The translations under genes were made by a program, and so were the position numbers. Source: Semisulcospira habei (Eukaryota > Mollusca > Gastropoda > Semisulcospiridae). Taken from it: a stretch of DNA of 64,000 bases. Positions within the stretch are counted from its first letter, which is position 1; each line of letters begins with the position of its first letter. The DNA lies in contig BTPG01000005.1 in the NCBI GenBank assembly GCA_036245525.1, positions 124,740,986 through 124,804,985 of the forward strand. Direction: 5' to 3'. The notes below the pieces were generated by a model. It was not told where the DNA came from. It saw only the letters and a list, made by a program, of their open reading frames with translations, and searched no databases. Shown here one piece after another: positions 40,101 through 52,100 of the stretch.

Positions 40101-43100
40101 GGAAGAATAGCGAAAAGGAGGTGGGATCCGCCACCCAAAGAACCCCACTGCAAAAACTTAGCGCAGCCCGCAAGGGGCAACCTCCCGACGATTTCAGCAA
40201 AGCGTGACCTACGGCGCCCGAGGCGCCAGGAGGGAGTGTTGCGCCGCAGTTCCCCCGCTGGCCCGAGAGGTCCCTGAGGCAGAAGCGGGCAAAGGTGGAA
40301 TCTGCCCGCCACCCGACAGCCGCCACAATGTCTCTCACGGCGCAGTTGCGGTCAAACACGATGCACGTGGAGACCGCTAGGCCGTCGCGCGTCCGGATAC
40401 GCAGCGTCTCAGCCCCCTCCGGGGCCAGGCTCCCGTATGCAGACGGGATGAGCCAGCGTGGCCCCGAGGAGATCATCTGCACAGAGATAGGGTCCCCGCT
40501 GGGGGATAATGGCAGGAAGAGGTGGGCCCAGCTTTGTCCTGCGCAGGTAGACCCGCAGCGCCTGGACCGGGTCCCGACGGCGGGAGTCCTGGGTCCGATC
40601 ACATCCCCTGAGTGGGCGCAGGATACCAGTAGGGCCCTGGTCGAGGGGAGCTGCTTCTGCGCCAAGAAGGCGGGGCTCGTCAAGAGATGCATGGAGCCAT
40701 CCGACCTGTGCTGTAGACAGGCCGGGTCCATTGAGAGCGCGTGTAGCTTGCAGACTCTGGACGCTGTAGCAAGTGCCAGCAGGAAGCAAGTCGTCCTGGT
40801 TACCTTCGCCAGGCTGGCCAAGGGCAGAGGCTCGAACCCGCTCGAATTCAGCCAGGCAAGGACCCAGGGGAGGTCCCAGTGAGGGATCAGCGAGTGCGGG
40901 ACGTCCGAGAGGGCCGGCATGCCCCCGGGTCCGCGCGGCCCAAATGACGGCACGTGTCCGTCACCACTATCCACGGATGGTGATAGGGGCCAGGTTCCTC
41001 TCCTGAAATAGCCACAGGAAGAACTCGGCTAGGTGAGGCGACGTCAGCGCCGTGGGGGAGAGGTGCTCAGACTCGCACCATCCCCGGAAGATTCGCCACT
41101 TCGCCTCGTACATCCGGCGGGCAGAAGATCTGCGGGCCGCAGCGATAGCCTCCACCACCGCACGTGAGAAACCTCTTGCAGCGAGGGCTTGCCGCACAAC
41201 CTCCAGGCGTGTAAGAGGAGCCGCTCTGGGCATGGGTGAAAGCGCTTCTGCCTGGGCTCCTTCAGCATCGTGCAGGGGGTGGGCAAAGGTAGGGGCGGGT
41301 CCACGGCAAGGCCGAGGAGATCGATGGCCCAGCTCCCGTTCCACGAGGCCCTCCCAAGAGATGGAGAGAGCGTCCACCGCCCAAGCAAGGGGGCCAGGGA
41401 AGGGGGGGGGGGGGGGACGAAGATGGGCACCTGTCTGTACCATCAAGTCACAAACCGTTCGAGCATTGGGGACTCCCAGCACGCGCAAATCAGACAGAAG
41501 ATCTCCGGACTCAGCGACCCCTTGGGGCGCAGGAGCTGACCCTTCCGCGAGAGTGAGTCTGTGAGAACGTAGCATGCAGATGGTCGGGGAGTGTGTACCC
41601 GTGTGCTTCTGGATGTACACGACAACCGTCACACTGTCAGACAAGATCAGGACCTCTCGGCGGAGGAGACGGGTCTGCCAAAGGTCGAGCGCCAACCACA
41701 CCGCCTTCAACTCCAGCCAATGGATGTGTCTGTCCGAGAGGTTTGAGGCCCAAGGGCCAAAGACTATGGAGACATCCGGAAGGAGGTGTGTGCCCCAACC
41801 CGAAAGGCTGGCATCGGTGCAGAGGGAGAGCCTCGGCGGAGGGGGCCTCCCGAGACAAGCCAGGCAGGGTCTGCCCACCACTGGAGGAGAGCCCGGACAA
41901 GCAGGTGGACAGGGACTGGAGCCGCAAGGTCGCAGTAGGACGGGCACCAATGGGCCAGGAGATGGAGCTGGAGTGGGCGCGAGCAGAGCAGGCCCCAGGG
42001 GCAAGAGGTCTGCCGCAGCGCTCAGAAGGCCTAGTAGTTGCAACCAAACCAGGCCGGGACCACATCCACGAGGGACACCCAGAGGGAGAACTCCACCAAC
42101 GTCATGTCGCGCACCTCCAGCAGTCTCACTCAGTCGCAGTCGGTCAAAAACTCCATACCCAGATGGACTTCCCCCCCATTGACCAAGAAGGAACGCGTCC
42201 CGGTCCGCGGCGAGAACAGAGGAATTCCGGTTCCGGAGAAGCAGGACGTCCAAATAATTGGAGGTGGGGCTGGAGGACGTCTGAGGGGCCTTGGCGACCA
42301 CCACATCCACGAGGGCGCCACCGGCCGCCTGGCTTCAGCACTGGGAAGAGACGGCAAAAAAGGCCAGGGAGACTTGCCGTGCAACCACCTTTGTCGCGGA
42401 CTTGAGAAGCAAGGCCGAGATCTTGTCTAGCAGAGCATCCGCCTTGTGCTGGACGGCTGGGACACGTGTCCAGACAGGACAGCGGTGGAGTGGAGGGGGG
42501 AGGCCAAAGGAAATCTGCAAGCCCTCCGAGACGGTAGCACGCACACAAGTGTCGTCCAGCAGCAACGACCGCCACTCATCGCTGTGCAGGGCTAGCCGCC
42601 CGCCGACCGAGGTCTCTGCAGGGGTTGGCGGGGGCGAAGGAGGGAGTGAGTCAATGGGTCCTGCCCCGCCCGAGTCTGTGGGCAGGTCTGAGCCAGGCGG
42701 GGGCAGCGGCCGCGGGGGCACGAGTGCTACTGGAAGAAGCTTTGCTCGGGGGCCACAGGCATCCCTGAAGACTGGCTGGGAGGAAGGTCTGAAGGACCGC
42801 AGGGCACGACCCACCGCCCTACGGGAGGCCTGAAAGCGAGCAGAGGGTGGCCGGGGAGGGGGCGCTCAGCCGGAGGTCCATGGAGGCCTCCTGCACTGCC
42901 TGCCAGGTGGGACCGAAGAGTAGGGGATCTCTGATCGGCGCTCAGCAGAGCTGAGAGTGGATGGACGCAGGGAGGTGCGGGCACTGGTCCAACAAAGTAT
43001 CCCGGTGCATCAGGTCACAGTTCGTGGCTGCAGCGAGGGCATTGGTGGACGCATGGAAAGCTGCTCGGATGGCCGCGACCACCAACGCGTGGATGTCACG

Positions 43101-46100
43101 CCGGGGATCAGTGTCGGGACGCTCCAAGGAATCCTCAACACTTTTCACTGGAGCACAGCCCGAGTCGCCAGCTCCAAGAAGCCAGTGCAGGCCAGGGAGT
43201 TGCGGAACAAGGTCGCTGTGTTGGTGAGCCCGAAGGGGATGCAACGCCATAGGGCACGTCAGCAACCAAGCAGCGTCTCAGCGGCGGGGTCCACAGGAGG
43301 AAGAGGGCAGGCGAACGACTGAGAACAACTCGAGTACCAGCTCTGCCGGCACCTGATATTGACGCCCGCAGGCCAACGCGTGTCAGAGAAGAAGCCCCTC
43401 CCTGGTCATGCGCGGCGTGTCCACAAGAGCCGTGGCCTTCCTCGTCATCGGCGGGGACGGAGGGCAGACGTCCACAGGCAGGAAACGAGCACTCGGCGAG
43501 ATGTGTGGTCAAGGGCTCGAGTCATCTCCGAGCCAGCGAGGGGGGCCGACACAGGGGAAGGGCTGCGCGAGGGGGAACAAGACCGGGCACTGCCTCAGGA
43601 CTGTGAGCAAAGGAACAGCTCCGGCCTGAGGAGGGAGGGTCGGGTGAGAAGAGAGCCGATGCCAAGTCCTCCGGGTGGAGACTAAGCACGGCATCGGCTT
43701 CCTCCGGGGATGGCTGCCCCAGCAGGCAACGCAGGCGCGTTGTCGGGGCGCTGGGGGGCGTCCGATCACGGCTACAGAGACGCACAAGGTGGGGAAGGAC
43801 AACGCTAGGGAAATCATGCCAGCCATGGCAGCACCCGGAAGGGCGCTGGTCCTGGGAATCTGACCTGTGCTGAAGACAGGCTGGGTCCCACAGGTCTCTG
43901 GAAACTGACCTGTGCTGTAGACAGGCTGGGTCCCGCCGCTCTTTGGCATCCGATCTGTGCTGTAGACAGGCCAAGTGCTGCTGGTCTCAGGAATCCGCCC
44001 TGTGCTGTAGACAGGCGGGGTCCTGCTGGTTTCGTGAATCCCATCTGTGTGCGGCGAGGGACCCAGAAGCCGTGTGGTGCCGAGAGGTAGAGCGCGACCC
44101 CAAGGGGGGCCTGGATCCGTCAGCCTAGTGAGGGCTGCACCGAGCGCAGGGTGGTGCCCTTGCCGCCGCGTGTTGAGCACGTGGTAGAGAAGGAGGGTCC
44201 AGCGACTGTCATCGGCCCAGTGGCTCCACGACCCGGGGAACGAGACACAGAGACTGACGGACAGCATGCGCATTGATGCGAGCGTACCTCTGTCCGAGGC
44301 GATGGCCGGTGGTCCGGATGACCCGAGCACCTAGCGCTGGGAGGAGTCCCCGCAGTCTGGCGATGAAGTCCAGCCGGGGGGAACAAGGTCGTGGGGGCAG
44401 TGACAGGCGCAGCAGAAAGCGCGCAGCGGGAGGAGAGCCCCACGATGTCCAAGGTCGCCCGCTAAGGGGGCAGGGAGGCAGAGGGCTGTGGGGGTTCCCA
44501 GGAGGCAGACGGGCGATCACACCGGTAGAACTCCCACAACTGAGACCATCGGTCCGCCTTGCATGGAGCGCATCTCTTGCACCGACCGTGCGGAGGAGCA
44601 GCCCGAGCAAGGGAGACACAGAGTGTGGGAATCTGTCGGCCACTGAAGCCCCTTATACTGATGACAAGTACGCAACTGTGCACTGCAACACAGAGTAGAA
44701 CACATGAGTGGCAACGGCACACGGCCCGTACTAATGCCACATGAGCGAAAACTCATGACCGGTTACGCAGTGAAGGCCGGCTGTGTTCGAACCAGCCACT
44801 ATCCGAGGAAATACCACCGCCGGTCAGGAGAACCTGGCCAACAGAGGCACGCCCAGAGACCTTACCTGGCCATGTCCAGAGCGACGGAAGGCAAGCAAGG
44901 AGAGACAACCACCAAGGGATCGAGGGAACCAAAGGTAGTCACAACAGACCATGTAATCCAAAAGTATCCACAGGCATCCCAAAGGGCATCCAAAGGCTGA
45001 GCGCGGTTATGAAACACCTTACCACAACGAAGCTAAACATTCAACTGGCATGGCACCATTGCACATGACCGGATAGGGAGGGAAGGGAGGCTACTCAGGG
45101 TTTCTTGGTAACAACTCCCTAGAGTCACCCCCCTCTTTGTGTATGTATACACAACATATTCTTAGGCTGAAATCGGTAAGCTAAGTGTACCTTCCATATA
45201 GTAATGCCATCGGTAATGTATTTTGAGAAAACAATTTCCATTAAAATAAAATGTACACGCTAGATCTTTTCTGATTTTACCTTCATAATGGCAATGTGTG
45301 GCACAAATACCTTTCAGACATGACAGATGTAGTGTACTGGTCACTGTAGTTCAAAGGTAGTGCCAGATTAAAAAGTGCCAAGCAAATCTGGCACTATCAT
45401 GTACTATAACAGTTGATCCATCTCCTACAGATGGTATTGTCTTCATATCTAACACATGCATTTGCGTACCACACATAAACACAAACATTCACACAATGCA
45501 CATAACACACATATGCAGACATAAACACCAACAAGCACAATACATATGGCATTGCATACACCAAAAGGCCTACCTCTCACAATGAACTCCTTCGTATCCT
45601 TCCTGGCAGTTCACACATTCAAAAGCCTCCCTGTCTGTCAATGTGGGGCGTGCCACACAGGACTCAGCAAAAAAATTATTGCCAGAGATGAGAGGGCAGG
45701 CACACGGGCGGCAATCGTTCTCTGTCCCTCGCCTGGGATCACCATAGAAGCCTGGCAAACAACGATCACAGTTGTTGCCAGCAGTGTTGTGCTTGCATTC
45801 CTGGAACACAATGAAAGTTCTAAACCGATGGAAACAAACTGATCAAACACAAAGTTATTTCAATTTAATCTTAACACCTTAACCTGTTCAGAGCCAAGAA
45901 ATTGTGAACACCATACAACTACAAGAGGTATAGATCCTCATGAGCCCCCACAGTTGCGGGGGCTTGTGAGGATCTCTGCCTCTTACTGACACCACTTTGA
46001 ATCTATCTAGTTTTTATTTTTTTGTCTCAAATTCATTAAGTTTGATAATTCTAGGTGGTGCCAACCTATTGTGGCACCACCTCTGAACTATCATGATAGA

Positions 46101-49100
46101 TGAGTCTTCTGAACTGTATGCAGTCCATTCCTGGATGAGTAATTTATACCCTAGGGCTCAACATGTCAGCTAACAATCCACAGTCACTGTTCTCTTGTAG
46201 AGAGTTTTAATGAAGCTCCATGAAAAAAAAAAAAAAAGACTAAGAAAAGACCCTGACCAGACAAGCTCCTGTGTATGGATCACACTCAGTGGCATGGTTG
46301 TAGCACTCACAGCGCCGACACACACCACCGTAAAGTTGGTTTCTCTCTCGCCTCCAGCCTGGAGCACAACTCTGTGGAAGAAAAACATTACAGCGCGCAT
46401 TGGGTGTTACTAAAGGCCACGATCCACCGTCAGTTCGTGTCGTGCGACTGTGCGCGATCCGATGGGTTTCCAGGGCAACCATCAGATTTCTGACGTCACG
46501 ATCGGATCGAGCGGGCTGCGGGATGAGTTGAGGCTGGCTCTACTTTCATCCCGCAGAGTCGGACGGCTGGCATCAGATGACCAATCACATTGCGAGTTTC
46601 GCGCACACCCCTCTCCCAGTCTAAAAAAATTGGTGGAGATTTTCGGCGCGTGAGCAAACCATCAGTCGGCTCTGATTGAATTATACCATGATCGTAGTCG
46701 GGCGCTGGGTGACTCAGGCCCAGTTCCTGATAATGTACCAAGTTAAACCTGAAAGTAAGTTCTTTGAGTTCAGTATCTGTTGACCGCAGGCTGTTGTATA
46801 TGCGGGTCAGGCAATGCGGGAACGTGGAGCGCTCCATCCCGTCAGACATCCGATCAGGCGCCCGACCGTCACGCACAGTCGCACGAGATGAACGGACCGT
46901 GGATCTGCGCCTTAAATGCCAAGGGTCTCACCCCTTGTTGCTGTTATATGTATCCAAACTGTTATAAGAGGAGCAACTTTTTTTACTCCCGGAACTAAAC
47001 AACTTCCATTCAATGAAATAGAAGTCATTTAGGAGTTAAAGAGTTAACCCTTTATATTCTGATGTGCTCTCATGAGAGATAAATTTGATAGTTCATGGTC
47101 AGTTTATCGCTGGAACTGAAATGTAGCCTTAAGGACAACTTGCTAATCTGAAAAAATCAACCTCTGGATGTAATGGGTTAAATAGAACAAGTGTAGTCAG
47201 GACCTCTGAAAAGCGTTGTTTTAATCAAAGCTAACTAGATGTCACATCATCTGGACTAAGTTACATTTAATCATGCGGTATTCAATTTGCACACCATACA
47301 AAAAAGAGAGGGGGAAAATCTACGTACCTCACACGAGAGGCCGGCATAACCCTCTGGACACTGGCACTGTTCTACAGATGGCAGTGTACGATTGGTCATC
47401 ACCAAAGGGCTAGCCACGTCCAGGCCCACATCTCGCAAGCTGAAACACGCACAATGAAAAATCATCACAAGAAAACCAGAGATTGCAACCATCTGTTCCA
47501 CACATGTATGCTAGCCCATTTAGCCCCAACGCCCTATGGCCAGAAGGCGCCAAGCTGATCTGGCACTACCCTTGAATTATCATGGTCAATACATCTTGTC
47601 CAATTGGCACATGATCGTTAGGCGAGGCCTACAAAATTTTGGAAATGCAGCCATGGGGTTATATGCGTTAAGGTGGTCACCACATTATTTATAGCCTTGC
47701 AAGTTGCTCAGCTTATCTGGCACTACCTTGAACTTTCATGACCAATCCCCATGTCATAGGTAGCAAAGTCTTTACAGGTGCTGCCCCCCCCCCCCCCCCC
47801 CCCCCCCACCCTTCGCCCCACCTTCAAAGCTGTGAAAGTCATTATCAGGTGTGAATAAGTTAACCCATTTAGCCCAAACCCCCTACAACAGGTGATGGAT
47901 TGACCATGATAATTCAAGGGTAGTGCCAGATTAGCTTAGCGCCTGATGGTGCCAAGCTAATCTGGTACTACCCTTGAATTATCTTGGTAGATCCATCTCC
48001 TGCAACTGATGCTTAGTGCTTCAAAATTTGGGAAATACGACCGTGGGGATAAATGAGTTAAACTAACAAATAGCTCCTTACTACACAGTGTCTTGTGAGG
48101 CATGGTATGTCGCTTTGATCAGCAGCTGTTCAAGGCTGTATAGAATGGTCATGAAATCTCGACGTGACACAGGCTGTCGGTTCTCCGTGTGGTACCATTC
48201 GTCCTCCGCCAGACGAACAGTCACCATGTTGTCCTGATTCTCCCGCCTGTACTGACGTCCATGGGCAATTGTCATGTTGCTGCCCTTGAAAAGAAACAAA
48301 ATAAATTAATTATAAAAAAAACCCGATTAACAATTATTAAAACCTATCATGCCGTTACTGCATTACTGTGCATATTCCATGGCAGAAACTGGGAACATTC
48401 TTCATGCTGCTATAATAAAATAACACTTACCCTCAAAATGACATCAGGATCACCTAAATGGAATCCATTGGTCAGGCGACTATCCAGTGTAAACTTTACA
48501 GTGTACTTTAGTCGACCTCCATAGGAACTCAGCTGCACACACACACACACAATAAAATTGATTAGCCTTCATGTTCGTACATGTATACACTATACACTGA
48601 GCAATGAGCAATAGGTAGTGCTTGATTATCCTGGAACCTCTGCTACCGGTAACAGCTCTGAACCCTTTGGCTGTTGGTGGCATCTATTGACACAATGCAG
48701 GAGAAATAAACAGCAAAAAGGTCAAACAGAGCGACATGTCAACATACTGCTTCATCTGCATGACAAATGGCAGAGCCTTCATGAGCAAACTTAACTCTCA
48801 ACTTGTACGTTTGATGGATCAACAATCATTCATCTGCTGAAATCCAGTCTGTCTGCTAATGGGGGAGCTGGGTAGCACAGGTGGCAGCATGTTTGACTCC
48901 TTGATCAAAAGATTGTGGGTTGGGGTAAAGTATTTGTTCAGATCCTGTTCAACACTTCACCTGTATTGAAACCACCTTCATCTTCTTCAGGGTGATAGTG
49001 GTGATTTCTTGACATAGCATTATTCCACTGTGGTGGACAAATAAAACCAGTAAGCCCTAAAGGTGTAACATACGTTTTTCCATCTGCTAAAGACAAATGG

Positions 49101-52100
49101 GATATAGCCAACATTACTGATCTCTGCATCAGTGCATGAGATGTAGGAGACTTAAAACCAGGAGACCCTCTTAATTTGAATAAGTACAAAAGTCAGACCT
49201 CTACCTGCAAGAGTTAAAGATGCTCATGAGCCCCTGCATTCTTATGAACATCTGCAAGAAGCATAGATTCTCGTGAGCCCCTGCAGCTGCAGGGGCTCAT
49301 GAGAATCTATGCTTCTTGCAGATGGTAGCATGACTCTAAAATGTGAGTTAATCCATTTAACCCCATGGCTGCGTTTCCCAACTTGTGCAGGCGTTATTAA
49401 TGACTCCTGCTGTAGAGCTTTGGGGCTAAATGGGTTAACTGACTGCATGAAATTTTTTTAATAACAAATGTGTCCATCTACCCTGTTGCCCAGGTAAGAC
49501 ATGGGTGCGAGCCAGTAATGAATCTCGTTGGTAGGTGTGTAGCGAGTGGACGAAGGATTGTTGATGTTAACGTCTATGTTGTTCACGTTCAGTAGGTACG
49601 TCTTCGCCTCCAACCACCCGTCGAACAGGCGAGGCAGGAGAGTGAAACCTCCTGGCTGCACCGTTGAAAGAACCCAGCCGTTCAGATCCAAAATCTAGAG
49701 AGTTAGAAATAACAGTCAGAAATTTTAAAGCGTGACAAAAAGAAAACAAAAAACTGTATAGTGTGTGGACATGCAACATGAAACATGAGTGACAGTGTAA
49801 AAAAGTGAAGTGACTGGAAACGGTCCAGGAACTATGTCCCATAATCCATCACCAGCAAGATACATAAATCCTCATGAGCCCTGCGGAAGCAGGGGCTCAT
49901 GAGAATCTATGTTTCTTGCAGAAGGAACAGGCTGGCTAATGGACGGTTATGTCTGAAGAAAAAGGCTGAAATTCAGCTTTCTGGGATTTTGAAAAAGCTG
50001 AATTAGCTTCCAGGACTGAAGACTGTTGCCCATGATGCATGTACTTAAACCCAGGCAGATGGGAAGTTTTAGTATGCGCACTTAATGATTATGCATTTTG
50101 TGCATAAGATCACTGTGTATAAGAGTGTCGAAGATAATTTCTGTAATACATGTGTGTATGTAGAGACTCGACCTGTACATCCCCAAAACCTGACATTATG
50201 CAGGATGAAATTAAATTTCAGTATTAAAAGTTTTTTTCAAACCTAAAACAGTACACCAACACAGCATGAAAGCATTTCTCTTTCCCAAATTAAGGGTCTA
50301 AGACTCTCTTACTTGAGTGAGCCCCCAGTTTGCACTGCGGCAAAGTGTGGTCACTCCGAAACAGAAGCACTGTGCACAACCATCAGGGTTATTTCGGTCC
50401 AGGTTGTAGAATCCAGGCTTACACTGGGCACAATCAAAACCTCCAGCGTTGACCTGCAATAAAGTCATGAATTAAAAGTTAAACCTTTGGCTGTTGGTAG
50501 CATGTTTTGCCAAGGTGGTTACTGCAGGGTTAATTTCAGAAAAGAGAAATAGAAAATACGCACAATATAATGTATCTGTTGATCTCCTACGCGTATACTA
50601 TGGGTAAGAAGAAAGAAAAAAAAAAAAGAAATGTTTTAAAACCCCTTCACTGTTGAAGAAAACCATCATCCAACTGCAAGTGGTACAGATCCTCATCAGC
50701 CCCCTGCAGGTGCGGGGGGGGGGGGGGGGGGGGGGGGGAGGGGGGGACGGGGTGGGGGGGGGGCTGATGAGGATCTATGCCTCTTGCAGTTGAGCGCTGT
50801 TCATTTTTCATGGCAGTGAAGGGGTTAATCCATGATAGAAACCACTGTGGAAGGTGACTCCTAACCTTGCAGTCACAAGGACGATTGCAGGCATTAGGGT
50901 CTCGGCTACCAGCAGGGTTACAAGGGCAAGGTCGGCAGTTGGGATAACCGGCGTAGCCAAAAGTACAGGATGTACAGGACGGACCACCAAATCCTGGCTT
51001 GCATATGCAGTCTCCTGGGTTCTGCAACCAACTGGCTCAGTAAGCAAGGTTATAAAAACTTTTTGCCGCGATGATTCCTGTAGGAATCATCATGACAAAA
51101 ATGCTATCGACACACAAAGGGTTAAGGTGATGTTGGCATGACATGACATAGAAGGTATATGTACAAGGAGTCCCCCACTTAGAGTTAAGGAAACACCAGG
51201 CAATGTGCCAGTAAACTCATAAAAACATTGCAGAAGGGTTATTTGACAACAACATTGATTTAATGCACGAGTTGTATTCCGTGTCAGAGCAATGTTGGTG
51301 GTATGTGAATTTTCAGGATGGTTTCTTCACAGAATTTTTAAATGTAAATTTAGCGCCTGTCAAAGCAGCCTAAAGCAAGACCCAGAGTTTGACTTTCACT
51401 GTAACTTGACCCTGTAAAGAAAAAAGGTCAATTTGCATGGCTGCACAAACTGAGGAATGAAAATGAATAATGAGCTGAATTTCTCTACAGGTCTGGCACT
51501 CAGTTTAGTGCTCTGGCCTCTGGTTTCATCAGTAAATTTAAAATCCTGTGCTAGCCACTATGCAAGGTGCTCCACTATAGTGGCTTGCACAGGATTTAAG
51601 CTCACTCGTTCCAAATGGTGGAGCATCTTGCATAGTGGCTTTCACAGCATTAAAGCTCATTCATGCAATTTTGCACCTGACCCATGGATCCTGAAATTCA
51701 AGGAGTCAAACAATTCTCACCAATCCCTCATCCAGCCTCCTTTCATCAGGCACACAGCGACCCATGGAGGTGCTTGTCTCACGACAATTGCACGGTCGGC
51801 AAGGCATTGGAGCTGTAGGAGAGTAGCCTCGTGGGCGGTAGTAGCCATCAGCGCAACGCTCGCAGTTCATACCAGCCGTAAACTCCTGTGGAAACAACAG
51901 CAACAATAATTTGATTAATTAAAAAACAACTGTGTAAACATTTATTCATATGGCACCACCAAAGATGGCACAGTCATATCATAAATTTATGCTAATTAAT
52001 TCTGAAAACACTAGCTGGCATAATTCCTGCATAGTCTCGGTGCATCATTTGAATCTGAGCCAGCATGAAGGTTCATCTTCGGGACTCAACACTGAACACT

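Larger units (their letters stand above)
39757..45234 (-). mobile_element. DIRS-type retrotransposon, copy 2, complete ends but inactive
   Basis: Inverted terminal repeats at 39770-39930 and 45061-45221 (GGTACACTTAGCTTACCGAT, GTTGTGTATACATACACAA, CCCTATCCGGTCA) and an internal complementary region at 40006-40104 define the ends. ORF1, RT/RNase H and recombinase remnants follow in DIRS order on the minus strand. At 5.5 kb it is shorter than copy 1 without its insertions by about 1 kb. RT motifs A and B are deleted and recombinase catalytic residues are changed. The terminal repeats differ from copy 1 but share the outer GATGGCATTACT. Confidence 0.9.

Noticed and set aside
41052..44698. Plus-strand open frames up to 270 codons
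   Set aside because: Antisense to DIRS copy 2, which is on the minus strand; high GC content gives few stops.
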